A DNA stretch of 64,000 nucleotides, taken from positions 62,001-126,000 of the forward strand of contig NZ_JAUUTW010000014.1 in NCBI RefSeq assembly GCF_030676415.1, given 5' to 3'. This stretch comes from Peribacillus frigoritolerans (GTDB lineage Bacteria > Bacillota > Bacilli > Bacillales > DSM-1321). Below are positions 54,124 to 63,984 of this stretch, piece by piece (positions within the stretch are counted from its first letter, which is position 1; every line of letters begins with the position of its first letter). The position numbers and the translations under genes are program-made. Under the pieces are notes generated by a model. The model saw only the letters and a list, made by a program, of their open reading frames with translations. It had not been told where the DNA came from and did no database searches.

Positions 54124-55035
54124 TTGAATTTCCTATCCCTCCGTTATTTCATAGAGGTTTCTAACCATCTTAGTTTCAGTGAGGCTTCCAAAACCCTGCA
54201 TATATCCCAGCCCGGACTTAGCCAACAAATTTCATCCCTCGAAAAACAATTAGGCTTTAAGCTATTAAATCGAACGACAAGAAAAATCACATTGACGGAA
54301 GAAGGGGAGTATATCTATAAAAAACTTGCTCCTTCCTTTGAAGATATTGAGAAAACAGTGAATTACATAGTTGAAAATAAAACCATCCCCAAGCCTAAAC
54401 TGAAGATTGCTACCGTCCCCTCTGCAGCTAGCATATATATCCCGAAGTTATTGAAAAAGATTGTGGGGGAATACCCGGAAACAGAATTTTACGTGCATGA
54501 AACAACATCCTCAAGGGCTGTAAAACTCGTAAACCAACAAAATTATCACATCGGATTCATCCGAACGCCCATTCACAGTAACATCATCGCCAATGAAGGA
54601 TTAAACATGATTGAATTCATGAGGTTCCCTTTACAATTAGTCGTTTCCATTGATCATCCACTAGCCCAAAAAGATGCTATACATTTATACGAAGCAAAAG
54701 ACGAACCTTTTATCCATTATGATGCCGTTCAAGCACACTCCCTTCAATTCCTTTTGGAAAAGGCTTGTCTGACTGCTGGATTTTCACCTAAAGAATTATG
54801 TAAAGGCTCTGAATTACTGACGATCGCCAATTTAATATCCAATAACTTAGGCGTAGCCCTCATGCCGGAAGATATGGTGAGTTTGTTGGGAAAAAGCCAA
54901 GTTAAAGCCTTAAACATTGATAACTCGGAATTATCCAGTTCCATATCGGCAGTTTGGAAAAACACGGATGCATCAATGCTGACTAAGCATATTTTGAAGA
55001 CGTTAATAAATGATCATGCTTTTAGCGATATATGA
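54124..55035 (+). CDS. LysR-family regulator divergent from the TAXI-TRAP operon
   Basis: The 303-residue protein begins MNFLSLRYFIEVSNHLSFSE when started at the TTG at 54124, which has a GGGTGAT site; a GTG at 54112 is possible but has none. The recognition helix is TLHISQPGLSQQISSLEKQL, and a LysR effector domain follows. It most likely controls the TRAP importer and perhaps ggt. The inducer is unknown. Confidence 0.9.
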   Translation: MNFLSLRYFIEVSNHLSFSEASKTLHISQPGLSQQISSLEKQLGFKLLNRTTRKITLTEEGEYIYKKLAPSFEDIEKTVNYIVENKTIPKPKLKIATVPSAASIYIPKLLKKIVGEYPETEFYVHETTSSRAVKLVNQQNYHIGFIRTPIHSNIIANEGLNMIEFMRFPLQLVVSIDHPLAQKDAIHLYEAKDEPFIHYDAVQAHSLQFLLEKACLTAGFSPKELCKGSELLTIANLISNNLGVALMPEDMVSLLGKSQVKALNIDNSELSSSISAVWKNTDASMLTKHILKTLINDHAFSDI

Positions 55036-55114
55036 TTCTTGTTGGAAAAAGCTGCGAAACGACACGGAGTGAAAAAGGGCCAATTATAGTAAAAAGAACT
55101 AAATTATAATCGAT

Positions 55115-55159
55115 GTTAAAAAAGCCCCATTTCTCTTTTATGACACTGAGAAATGAGGC
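55115..55159 (-). terminator. Intrinsic terminator after the sigma-54 regulator gene
   Basis: On the minus strand GCCTCATTTCTC pairs with GAGAAATGGGGC (one mismatch) around a 12-base loop, then TTTTTTAAC. It lies about 105 bases after the stop codon. Confidence 0.8.
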
Positions 55160-55264
55160 TGTTAACATTGGAAATTTAACCTATTAAACTTCAGATTTAG
55201 ATTTTCTATAACTTGTAAAAATCTTAAATTAGCAAACTCCCGATATTGGTAGTGACTAATTATA

Positions 55265-57307
55265 TCAGTGCATAGCCTGCTTTGACTTAAGAAAATATAA
55301 ATACTCTATTCCCTCAGCGGTGATCTTAGTGCCTGCCCTTCCTCTGCCTTTGACGATAAATCCTTCGATTTCTAATATATCCAAGCGGCGACGGATCTGC
55401 TGAGGGGACAAGACAAAGTCCGATTCTTGACTTTGACTAGAAATCAGTTCTCTGCTTGCCGCTTTTCCTTTATCATTACATTGCTTGATTACTTCCAAGA
55501 TGAATGCGCGCTCCTGAATTTCCAGCATACTTTTACAGACGGGATAATCTGCCGTCACACTGTCTTCTTTATTCCCGTGCATGAACGGAAGGTCACTTTT
55601 CGTCACGACATACCCCTCACAAACCGTCAGCATGTAATCGATTGTGCTTTTAAGTTCACGTATGTTGCCGGGCCATTCATATTGCATGAAATACTCCAGA
55701 ACGTCGTGCTCTACTTTTACCCACTTCCCGCTTTTTGTGATGAGATGCTTTATCAAAAGTGGAATATCCGCTCTTCTCTCTTTGAGTGCCGGTATGTAAA
55801 GATTGAGTACATTCAGCCGGTAAAACAAGTCTGTTCTGAATGAACCGTCCCGCATCTTATCCTGAAGATTTTTATTCGTCGCGGTAATCACCCTAACATT
55901 AATGGGAATGATTCTTTTGCCCCCAATTCTACGGATTTCCCCCTCCTGAAGAACTCGAAGCAGATGGGATTGAACCGTGAGACTTATGTCACCAATTTCA
56001 TCCAAAAAGATAGTCCCGTTATCCGCCATTTCAAACAGTCCTTTCTTGCCTCCCCTTTGTGCCCCTGTAAATGCCCCTTCTTCGTAGCCAAATAATTCAC
56101 TTTCAAGTAACGTTTCTGTTAAAGCGCTACAGTTGACAGCCAGAAACGGTCCGTTCTTTCGCAAAGAATGCTCATGAATAGCATGAGCAAACAGTTCTTT
56201 TCCTGTTCCTGTCTCTCCCTGAATCAAAATCGGATGCTCTGACAGGGCAAGCTTCTTGGCAATCTGCTTACGCTCTTTCATTACTTCATCCTCGGCGATA
56301 ATATCTTCAAAGCAGTATTTTGTATAAAATCCTTTATTTCGCAATTCTCTTTGAGCGGTCTTTTCTATTTCAAAGGCTTGATGTACGCTTTTGAAGGTTG
56401 CGACGATTGTATTTTCTTTCATCATTTGTAACCGGAAAATTACGATATCCACGCCATCTATATTGAAGAACTTGCTTTCATCATTACTTTTCATGATGAA
56501 TTCGCTAATATCCCGGCGATCCATTACATGCTCTAGATACTTATTAACCATATCTTGTGCATCAACATGGAACAATGCCGCAAGCTGATTATTGAATACC
56601 GTTATCAGACCTTCCTCGTTAACGACCAATATTCCGTCATCGACAGTCCCCAAGACATTTTGGATGTGATCGCTCATCTGCTTGGCATCACGCTCTGCAT
56701 ATAACAGCTTACGTTGTAATTCAATGATATTGCTAATATACCTTTCTGAAATCTTCGAAGATATATCCTTTTGTAAACCGCAGCATTCCACAACTTCCAG
56801 AATTGTTGTTATATCAAAAAGACGCACGCCTATATCTATTACTTCTTTTATGTAAGAGGGGCACAGATGTGTTTCTCCTGGTGAAACGGCAATTTTGACA
56901 TTCTCATAAAATAAAATCCCCTTCCTGAAAGGGATAAATTGAACATGATCGATACCAAGCTGATATAAGGATTCAATAAGGTTTATAGTTGCATCATCAT
57001 CATCATTCACCAAAAGTACTGCCGAACCCACTGGTAATCTTAATAGCTTGTCAATGTATTCATGATTAACAGTTCTCTTTCCCACAATTATTTTCTCGGG
57101 ATTTACGCTATACATTCCCTTTTTCTTATCGTATGCGGCATCTGATGAATACAAGATAATCCCATCTCCCAGAGATCGAGGTATTCCTTCATCGGCAGCA
57201 TGGCTTTTGACATGAACATAGTCTCCAAGCAGTTGTTCCAGTTGCTCCTGCAAGGCTTCCTTTGTTTTTGAGCTTCCCGCTATAAGTGTAAGTGATGATT
57301 TTGACAT
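55265..57307 (-). CDS. Sigma-54-dependent transcriptional activator with PAS domain
   Basis: The 680-residue protein has an N-terminal sensor region of about 200 residues that I do not recognise, a PAS domain (about 210-310, VDDGILVVNEEGLITVFN), and the AAA+ activator domain (about 330-570): GETGTGKELF, the sigma-54 contact loop GAFTGA, and GTIFLDEIGD. Instead of the usual Fis-type helix-turn-helix, the C-terminus looks like a winged helix (LSPQQIRRRLDILEIEGFIV). It has its own TATAAT box at 57339-57344. The ATG at 57307 follows AGGTAGGTG. It should activate the divergent yfcC-iadA operon, which has a -24/-12 promoter. Confidence 0.92.
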   Translation of the reverse strand: MSKSSLTLIAGSSKTKEALQEQLEQLLGDYVHVKSHAADEGIPRSLGDGIILYSSDAAYDKKKGMYSVNPEKIIVGKRTVNHEYIDKLLRLPVGSAVLLVNDDDDATINLIESLYQLGIDHVQFIPFRKGILFYENVKIAVSPGETHLCPSYIKEVIDIGVRLFDITTILEVVECCGLQKDISSKISERYISNIIELQRKLLYAERDAKQMSDHIQNVLGTVDDGILVVNEEGLITVFNNQLAALFHVDAQDMVNKYLEHVMDRRDISEFIMKSNDESKFFNIDGVDIVIFRLQMMKENTIVATFKSVHQAFEIEKTAQRELRNKGFYTKYCFEDIIAEDEVMKERKQIAKKLALSEHPILIQGETGTGKELFAHAIHEHSLRKNGPFLAVNCSALTETLLESELFGYEEGAFTGAQRGGKKGLFEMADNGTIFLDEIGDISLTVQSHLLRVLQEGEIRRIGGKRIIPINVRVITATNKNLQDKMRDGSFRTDLFYRLNVLNLYIPALKERRADIPLLIKHLITKSGKWVKVEHDVLEYFMQYEWPGNIRELKSTIDYMLTVCEGYVVTKSDLPFMHGNKEDSVTADYPVCKSMLEIQERAFILEVIKQCNDKGKAASRELISSQSQESDFVLSPQQIRRRLDILEIEGFIVKGRGRAGTKITAEGIEYLYFLKSKQAMH

Positions 57308-57371
57308 AAAAACACCTACCTGTCTTTTAATTGGTACTATTATATCACCAAAAAGAACCAATAAAGACATT

Positions 57372-57396
57372 AAACTTTAATCCAACCATAAAGTTT
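57372..57396. promoter_or_regulatory. Candidate upstream activator site of the sigma-54 regulator
   Basis: AAACTTTA, nine bases, TAAAGTTT is a perfect 8-base inverted repeat, 25 bases upstream of the -24 element. It lies between the activator gene and its target, as expected for an enhancer-like site, though closer than is usual. Confidence 0.5.
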
Positions 57397-57420
57397 CCAT
57401 AAAAATCAATTACCCGATAT

Positions 57421-57436
57421 TGGCACAGAATTTGCA
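57421..57436 (+). promoter_or_regulatory. Sigma-54 (-24/-12) promoter of the yfcC-iadA operon
   Basis: TGGCACAGAATTTGCA matches the sigma-54 consensus TGGCAC-N5-TTGCA exactly, with correct spacing of GG and GC. The carrier gene starts 145 bases downstream. The divergent gene encodes a sigma-54 activator. Confidence 0.92.
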
Positions 57437-57580
57437 TATATAAAAGCATTGAAGTGCCTATGGATTTGAAAAGGAGGGAAACAGCAGAATACTAAATAAA
57501 CAGATGATAGTCGATATGCCGGCAATATTTTGTAAGCGTATTAGTTCCACACTTATTTTAAAAACAAAGGAGAGACACTT

Positions 57581-59005
57581 ATGAGCCAAATTGAAGAGAA
57601 GGCTGTTTCGCTTGAAACAACGAAAGAAAAAGAGAGAAAAATCAATGTTTTTGTATTGCTGCTCTGCATTCTCGCAATAGCAACTCTATTCACTTACATT
57701 TTGCCGGCCGGGGAATATGCACGGATTGAAGCAGATGGACGGACAACTGTTGACGCCAATTCTTTTAAATGGATAGAATCTGCACCGGTCGAATTGTTCG
57801 ATATGATAAAAGCGATTCACACTGGAATGGTAGAAGCCGGTAATATTATCTTTTTCTTATTGATAATCGGAGGTTTTTTCGGTGTTTTAAGAGCAACAGG
57901 GACTGTTGATGTGCTTATCGCCACAATGGCTCGGAAGTTGGCGACACGTGAAAAGCTATTGATTCCTGTCGTGATGCTGTTTTTTGCTGTAGGCGGCTCC
58001 TTAATGGGAATGGCGGAGGAAACGCTAGCTTATCTTCCTCTTATCATTCCGCTGGCGTTGGCTCTCGGGTTCGATACAATTACAGGAACCGCCATCGTCA
58101 TTGTTGGGGCATTGTCAGGGTTCACGACTGCCATCATGAATCCTTTCACAGTAGGACTTGCGCAAGGAATTGCTGAATTGCCGATGTTCTCAGGAATAGG
58201 GTTGCGCCTTATTTTATTTATTATCGTCTACCTTGTTTCCGTTCTTTATATCCATCGTTACGCAATGAAGGTAAAGAAAAATCCTGCCATCGGAATCTAT
58301 GGAAAATATACTAAAGAAGAATCGATAAAACTGCTGCAATCAAGTGTGAAGTTAACAGCGAGACATAAGTTCATTTTAGGCGGTTTCTTAATTAACTATA
58401 TCGTCTTGGCGTTTGGAGTCATCAAGTTCCAATGGTACATGACAGAAATTGCTGCCTTATTCATTATATTGACAATTGTAATTGGAATCATCGGAAAATT
58501 GTCTGCAGATCACATCGTCAGCTCCTTTACCAATGGATCTGCAGCCTTGCTCGGCGGCGCTTTGATAATCGGCGTATCACGTGCCATTCTTGTCGTATTG
58601 AATGAGGGACATATCGTCGACCCTATGCTGCATCAACTATCTGAAGCTATTCAGCATATTCCGGCCTATTTAAGCGTTGCCGGCATGTACAGCTTCCAAA
58701 CTCTCATTCATTTTATTCTAGCTTCCGGCACCGGTCATGCGATGTTGACCATGCCAATCATGGTTCCGCTAGCAGACTTATTGGATATTACACGCCAAAC
58801 TGCAGTGTTGTCTTTCTCTTTTGCGGACGGAATTGGAAATATGATTTTCCCGACCGCAACCACCTTGATGGCGGGCTTGGCAATCGCGGGCATACCATGG
58901 ACGAAATGGGCGAAGTGGAGGATTCTGCCGCTGGTACTCATTCAATATCTCATCGGATTGATAGCTGTCATCTCGGCTCACTTCATCGGTTATGGTCCAT
59001 TCTGA
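57581..59005 (+). CDS. YfcC-family membrane carrier (DcuC/ArsB-NhaD superfamily)
   Basis: The 474-residue protein has about 12 helices. Typical parts are TYILPAGEYARIE after the first helix, GGFFGVLRATGTVDVLI, and a later GSGTGHAML-type loop (ILASGTGHAMLTMPIM) and FADGIGNMIFPT. The family includes basic amino acid, dicarboxylate and short-peptide carriers. It is co-transcribed with an isoaspartyl dipeptidase gene, so uptake of a beta-aspartyl peptide or aspartate-like compound is the likely role (inference). The ATG at 57581 has an AAAGGAGAG site. Confidence 0.9.
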   Translation: MSQIEEKAVSLETTKEKERKINVFVLLLCILAIATLFTYILPAGEYARIEADGRTTVDANSFKWIESAPVELFDMIKAIHTGMVEAGNIIFFLLIIGGFFGVLRATGTVDVLIATMARKLATREKLLIPVVMLFFAVGGSLMGMAEETLAYLPLIIPLALALGFDTITGTAIVIVGALSGFTTAIMNPFTVGLAQGIAELPMFSGIGLRLILFIIVYLVSVLYIHRYAMKVKKNPAIGIYGKYTKEESIKLLQSSVKLTARHKFILGGFLINYIVLAFGVIKFQWYMTEIAALFIILTIVIGIIGKLSADHIVSSFTNGSAALLGGALIIGVSRAILVVLNEGHIVDPMLHQLSEAIQHIPAYLSVAGMYSFQTLIHFILASGTGHAMLTMPIMVPLADLLDITRQTAVLSFSFADGIGNMIFPTATTLMAGLAIAGIPWTKWAKWRILPLVLIQYLIGLIAVISAHFIGYGPF

Positions 59006-59041
59006 TATAAAACACGAATTAATAACTGGAGGAGAAACGCA

Positions 59042-60213
59042 TTGCTAACTTTAATAAAAAATGGCGAGATATACTCACCTGATTACTTAGGACGGAAAGA
59101 CGTTTTGATTACAGGCGATAAAATCGCATTCATAGATGACAGAATCGAGGTTCCTGAAAACTTTGCCCCTATTCAAATCGTTGATGCGACCAATCTTTTG
59201 GTTGTTCCAGGTTTCATAGATTCACATGTTCATATTATTGGCGGAGGCGGCGAGGGCGGATTCAAAACCCGCACCCCCGAGCTGATGCTTACGGATATTA
59301 CGACTTCAGGTATTACAACGCTTGTCGGCTTGCTTGGTACGGACGGGACTACGCGTAGAATGGAAAGCCTGCTTGCCAAGGCCCGGGCGCTTGAAGAAGA
59401 GGGTATTTCCTGTTTCATACATACAGGCTCCTACCAAGTGCCAGTAAAAACATTGACAGGAAAAATCGAAGATGACCTTATTTTCATCGACAAAATTATC
59501 GGTGTCGGGGAGATTGCCATCTCCGACCATAGATCATCAGAACCCACTCTTGAAGAATTGACCAAATCGCCGCAGCGGCACGCAACGGCGGTATTCTGTC
59601 AGGAAAAGCAGGTATATTAGAAGTTCATGTAGGAGACGGAGATGGCGAGCTCTCGTTGTTACATGCAATTGCTGATAAAACAAACATTCCGATTCGACAG
59701 CTCCATCCGACACATATCAACCGTAATGAAGAATTATTCAAGGCGGGAATTGATTACGCTAAGCGGGGCGGGTACGTAGACTTTACTACAAGCACCATTC
59801 CTCAGTTTCTGGATGATGGCGAAGTGAAGTGCAGCCTGGCCTTGCGCAAGATGCTTGAAGAAGGGATTCCAGTCGGACACATCACCTTCTCTTCAGACGG
59901 GCAGGCAAGCCTTCCAATTTTCAACACTCATGGGGAGTATGCAGGCCTTCAAGTAGGAAAAGTATCTTCGCTATATCACGAAGTGCGTGATTCTGTTTTA
60001 GAAGAAGGAATCCCCCTTGAAACGGCACTGAAGGTCATCACCACGAATCCTGCACAAGTGCTGAAACTATCAAACAAGGGCAGTATCCAAACCGGGAAGG
60101 ATGCTGATATCGTATTATTGCAAAAGGAAACTTTGGCAATCGCCACTGTATTGGCAAGAGGACAAGTTATGGTAGAAAAGGGCATTCCGTTGGTAAAAGG
60201 AACATTTGAATGA
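59042..60213 (+). pseudogene. iadA: Isoaspartyl dipeptidase, interrupted by a one-base frameshift
   Basis: The gene starts at a TTG (59042) with a GGAGGAG site. The first frame gives the metal site DSHVHIIGGGGEGG and GEIAISDHRSSEPTLEEL, then runs out of frame at ACCAAATCGCC (59561-59571) and stops at 59618-59620. Adding one A restores IAAAARNGGILSGKAGILEV, with the metal ligands in VHVGDGDG and HPTHINRN and the catalytic Asp in SSDGQASLP, through 60213 (about 390 residues). All key residues are conserved, so the break is recent or a sequencing error. The intact enzyme would cleave beta-aspartyl dipeptides. Confidence 0.92.
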
Positions 60214-60588
60214 GTTAAATAGGATAGCCGTTATCGAAAAATTTTCACGTCACGGGTTGTTTAAGAGTCCGTATTAGAGATCACCTGGAATTAATATTGT
60301 GAAGAATTGCTATAGGGGCGTTACTTAAAACAAACTAAAAAGTCGAATTCCTAGCTGTGAAGGAATTCGACTTTTATTTTCATATTGGCCTATCCCCTTT
60401 GCTGAACTATCAACCTATTGCTTCATTAGGGAACAAATCCTGTAAAGCCTCGATATATATCTACTTTAAGTTTCATCCCCATTATAATCAGGACAATCAA
60501 GCCCCCCTATCCATCACTTTTTACTTTAGGGGTCTCGCTTATGTACTTTTTAATTCATTTCTTCAGAAGAGTCTTGTAGCCAGATATA
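60214..60588. terminator. 375-base gap with a terminator at 60341-60381
   Basis: AGTCGAATTCCT and AGGAATTCGACT form a perfect 12-base-pair stem with an 8-base loop, followed by TTTTATTTT on the plus strand and preceded by an A-run. It ends the yfcC-iadA operon. The rest of the gap is antisense or non-coding in appearance. Confidence 0.88.
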
Positions 60589-61581
60589 TCAACCAAATAA
60601 GGAAGTACTATGCATCGGCTGAACTTTCGCCTTAGGATCAATATAAGCTTTGGCATTATTAACTGCCGTAGGACCTTCACCAAATCCGGAAGCAATTAAT
60701 TTAACCTTTCCATCATAGGTACAAATATCCCCAGCTGCATATATGCCTGAAATATTCGTTTCTTGTTTGGAATTAACGATAATTGCATTTTTATTGATGT
60801 TTAGACCCCATTCCTTAATCGCTCCAAGAGAAGAGACAAAGCCGTAATTAATAATTAAATCATCTACATCAACCACTTCTTTTTGTTGAGTCTTAGTGTG
60901 TTCTAAAACAATTTGAGTAATTTGATCTGCTCCAACCAATTCGGAGGGAATATAAGGTGTTTTGACCTCAACAGAGGCATTCATTAATTTCTCTACACTA
61001 TGTTCATGGGCACGGAATTTATCTCTTCTGTGTATCAATGTTACCTTTTCAGCAATCGGCTCTAACATAAGGGCCCAATCAACAGCAGAATCCCCACCGC
61101 CTAGAATCGCCACTTTTCTTCCTTTAAATCGGTTCATATCATTCACGAAATAATGCAAATTCTTATTTTCGAACTGTGTTGAATCTTCCAATTCCAGTTT
61201 ACGAGGCTGAAAGGCTCCATTTCCAGCAGTAATGATCACTGATTTAGAGAAATGAGTATCGAGGTTTGTGGTGATCTTAAATGTTCCATCTGCTTGCTTT
61301 TCCATCTGTTCAACTGATTCTTCAAGACAAATTGTTGGTTCGAATACTTTCATTTGTTCTTTTAGATTCTCTACCAATTCCTGTGCCCTTACTTTTGGAA
61401 ATCCAGCTATATCATAAATGAATTTTTCGGGATAAAGAGCCGAAAGCTGTCCTCCCAATTGAGGAAGACTTTCAAGGATTTTCACCTTTGCTTGCCTCAT
61501 TCCTCCATAGAACGCCGTAAACAAGCCAACTGGGCCGCCGCCAATAATTGTTATGTCATAGACCTTCTTTTCTTCTGTCAA
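60589..61581 (-). CDS. Ferredoxin-NADP+ reductase, thioredoxin reductase-like (YumC type)
   Basis: The 330-residue flavoenzyme has the FAD loop [18 protein letters not shown], the NADP loop [17 protein letters not shown], and the C-terminal [24 protein letters not shown]. The redox CxxC of thioredoxin reductases is absent, as in YumC. It passes electrons between NADPH and ferredoxin. A TTG at 61581 with AAGGAG upstream is the best start; a GTG at 61590 overlaps that site. It is the third gene of an operon with hydrolase and ferredoxin genes, suggesting it feeds an oxygenase. Confidence 0.92.
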   Translation of the reverse strand: MTEEKKVYDITIIGGGPVGLFTAFYGGMRQAKVKILESLPQLGGQLSALYPEKFIYDIAGFPKVRAQELVENLKEQMKVFEPTICLEESVEQMEKQADGTFKITTNLDTHFSKSVIITAGNGAFQPRKLELEDSTQFENKNLHYFVNDMNRFKGRKVAILGGGDSAVDWALMLEPIAEKVTLIHRRDKFRAHEHSVEKLMNASVEVKTPYIPSELVGADQITQIVLEHTKTQQKEVVDVDDLIINYGFVSSLGAIKEWGLNINKNAIIVNSKQETNISGIYAAGDICTYDGKVKLIASGFGEGPTAVNNAKAYIDPKAKVQPMHSTSLFG

Positions 61582-61793
61582 TGTAACCACTCCTTGTTCT
61601 TCTATGTTGGTTGTTCATACTAAACATAAAATTTACTGGTTGTAAGGGATAGACTTGTAATGTTTCTACAAGGAATTCTTCCTTTTTCCAGTTCCAAAAA
61701 TGATGGATAAGATCTGTGAAAATCCACCCTTTCAAAAAACAAACTAGTGACGTCAATTTCCTTAGTTTCAAACATTGATTATTTCTATAAATA

Positions 61794-62063
<270 letters not shown>

Positions 62064-62131
62064 CTAATCTAAGCCCTAGTTTTTTACTAAGGCATTTATA
62101 GAAACCGTAAGCAATCGAATTCGTTTTTTCC

Positions 62132-62926
62132 TTACTCAATATCGTTTAAAAATTCCAATATGCTCGAATTAAACTTCCTAGGATTTTCCTGATAACACAA
62201 ATGACCGCCTTTTGGAATTATCACTAGCCGGGAGTTTATTAACTCTTCATGAATTGCTTCTGACTCCTTTATAGGAGTTACAGTATCCAACTCACCACAA
62301 ATTACAAGAACAGGAACATCTATATGAGATAACAAACTCATTTGATTTAGATGATAAAGTGAATATGCTACCGAACGATATCCTGCCGGTCTTATCTGTG
62401 TCATTATCTCTTTTACTCGTGTATGGACTTTTTCTGAAGCATGGGGGGATAGCAGTGCTTGTATCCTCTTTTCCGCTATCTCCTCAGTAGAAAGGTTTTC
62501 AATTGAAAATAATCGATTTTTCAATTTCATTTCGTTCTCTTCTGGGGTAAGGGCAGCAGCCCCTCTTGTCGAATCGGCTAATATTAGTTTATTAATCTTA
62601 TTAGGGTACAGGCTACAGTACTCTATCGCAATTGCCGCTCCCATTGAATGGCCAAGTAAATGGATTTTTTCCAACTTTAGCTGATCCAGCATGCCATTCA
62701 GAATACGTGCAAACTCTTTAAAATTTCTAAATTCTTCTGCTGGATCTGAACTTTTCCCATAACCCGGAGCATCCCATGCAATTACTGTATAATGCTCCTT
62801 CAATTCCTCGATTTGTTCCTTCCATGACTGTGAATTATTGCTCATACCATGTAATAATACTAGAGGTTCTCCATTACCTTCTATTTCATAATGAATACTT
62901 AAATCTTCTACTTTTACGTATGGCAT
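62132..62926 (-). CDS. Alpha/beta hydrolase, meta-cleavage-product hydrolase or enol-lactonase type
   Basis: The 264-residue protein has the oxyanion segment LLHGMSNN, nucleophile elbow LLGHSMGAA near residue 95, acid in VICGELDTVTP and the histidine in PKGGHLCYQ. Such enzymes (MhpC, BphD, PcaD groups) cleave C-C or ester bonds in aromatic degradation products. It leads an operon with ferredoxin and ferredoxin reductase and lies near a dihydrodiol dehydrogenase-like gene. The ATG at 62926 follows AAGGGGGAC. The exact substrate is open. Confidence 0.88.
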   Translation of the reverse strand: MPYVKVEDLSIHYEIEGNGEPLVLLHGMSNNSQSWKEQIEELKEHYTVIAWDAPGYGKSSDPAEEFRNFKEFARILNGMLDQLKLEKIHLLGHSMGAAIAIEYCSLYPNKINKLILADSTRGAAALTPEENEMKLKNRLFSIENLSTEEIAEKRIQALLSPHASEKVHTRVKEIMTQIRPAGYRSVAYSLYHLNQMSLLSHIDVPVLVICGELDTVTPIKESEAIHEELINSRLVIIPKGGHLCYQENPRKFNSSILEFLNDIE

Positions 62927-62960
62927 AATATCAGTCCCCCTTATTTGTTTTTGACATAAC

Positions 62961-62990
62961 TTTGAACAATACAGTTCAAAATGCTGAACT
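62961..62990. promoter_or_regulatory. Candidate operator upstream of the hydrolase-ferredoxin-reductase operon
   Basis: TTTGAAC, six bases, GTTCAAA is a perfect 7-base inverted repeat at 62961-62980; a further TGAACT follows at 62985-62990. It sits 35-64 bases upstream of the hydrolase start, where a promoter is expected. The binding protein is unknown. The rest of the 275-base gap shows no gene. Confidence 0.5.
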
Positions 62991-63201
62991 TTTTAATGCA
63001 AATCTCTAACTCTTAAAATACCTATACTTGAAATATCTTTCTTAAATAACGAATGATTTACTACTTTTATATTTCGCTTGGAAATAGCTTTCGTTTTAAT
63101 CTGATAAAGAAAGTGCTTCCTTTCCTGAAGATAAGCAGGAAAATCGACTTCCGTTCCCGTCTTATAATTTAGCTAAAACAGCATTCAAAAAATTTGCCAG
63201 C

Positions 63202-63984
63202 TTAGCCAAGTCCTCGCACTGACAATCCCCCGTCGCTGGAAATGACTTCACCGGTGATTGCGCGTGATTCGTCAGAAGCTAACAGTACATACGCCGCGAC
63301 GTGATCTTCCGGCATCTGGGCAAGTTGAAGAATATTCCGTTTTTTAATGCTCCTTGCTTTCGTATCATTATCAACGGTTTTCACAAATGGACGCAGCGGT
63401 GGAATCACCGTGAGTGCTGTCAATGTACCCCCTGGGGCTACCGCATTTACCCGGATGGAAGGAGATAGTTCGAACGCAAGCTGGCGCATCAATCCAATTT
63501 GGGCGTGTTTGCTCGCTGTGTACCAAACACCGCCGCCATCTGGATAAAAACTTGCACCGGACACGGTAAAAATAATATTGCCATTTGTTTTTTTCAGTTC
63601 TTCAAGAGCCGCTTTAGCTCCGAAAAAAGAGCCTTTTACGTTAATATTGAGAAGAAAATCATATGCGTCGGAAAGCGCCTCAGGAGTCACATCGGCAAAT
63701 TTGGCAAATCCATCGAACACTCCGGCATTCGCAACAAAAACATCTAACTTTCCGAATTGCTTAACAGTAGCTTGGACCGCTTGCTCATTGTCTTCGTATT
63801 TGCTTACATCTCCCTGATACGTAAGGATATTTTCACCAAATTCTTCTTTCATTTTCGCTAACGTGTCTTTAGAGCGGCCGATAATGCTCACTTTTGCTCC
63901 TTCTTGTATAAAACGGCGTGTTACAGCTTCCCCTATTCCAGAAGCTCCCCCTGTAATCAATACGACTTTATCTTTTAAGGCCAT
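63202..63984 (-). CDS. Short-chain dehydrogenase, cis-dihydrodiol dehydrogenase-like (BphB/HcaB type)
   Basis: The 260-residue protein has the cofactor motif TGGASGIGEAV, VANAGVFDG, the catalytic Ser in FTVSGASFYPDGGG and the YTASK pair, then APGGTLTAL and a C-terminal SSDGGLSVRG. The FYPDGGG and GGLSVRG segments are close to those of BphB and HcaB, which oxidise cis-dihydrodiols to catechols. The ATG at 63984 has a GGTGGAG site 9 bases upstream; the gene is complete or nearly so at the window edge. It suggests that a ring-hydroxylating dioxygenase lies beyond 64000. Confidence 0.88.
   Translation of the reverse strand: MALKDKVVLITGGASGIGEAVTRRFIQEGAKVSIIGRSKDTLAKMKEEFGENILTYQGDVSKYEDNEQAVQATVKQFGKLDVFVANAGVFDGFAKFADVTPEALSDAYDFLLNINVKGSFFGAKAALEELKKTNGNIIFTVSGASFYPDGGGVWYTASKHAQIGLMRQLAFELSPSIRVNAVAPGGTLTALTVIPPLRPFVKTVDNDTKARSIKKRNILQLAQMPEDHVAAYVLLASDESRAITGEVISSDGGLSVRGLG

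Noticed and set aside
60357..60635. 92-codon plus-strand frame overlapping the reductase end
   Set aside because: It begins inside the iadA terminator and overlaps the real gene on the other strand.
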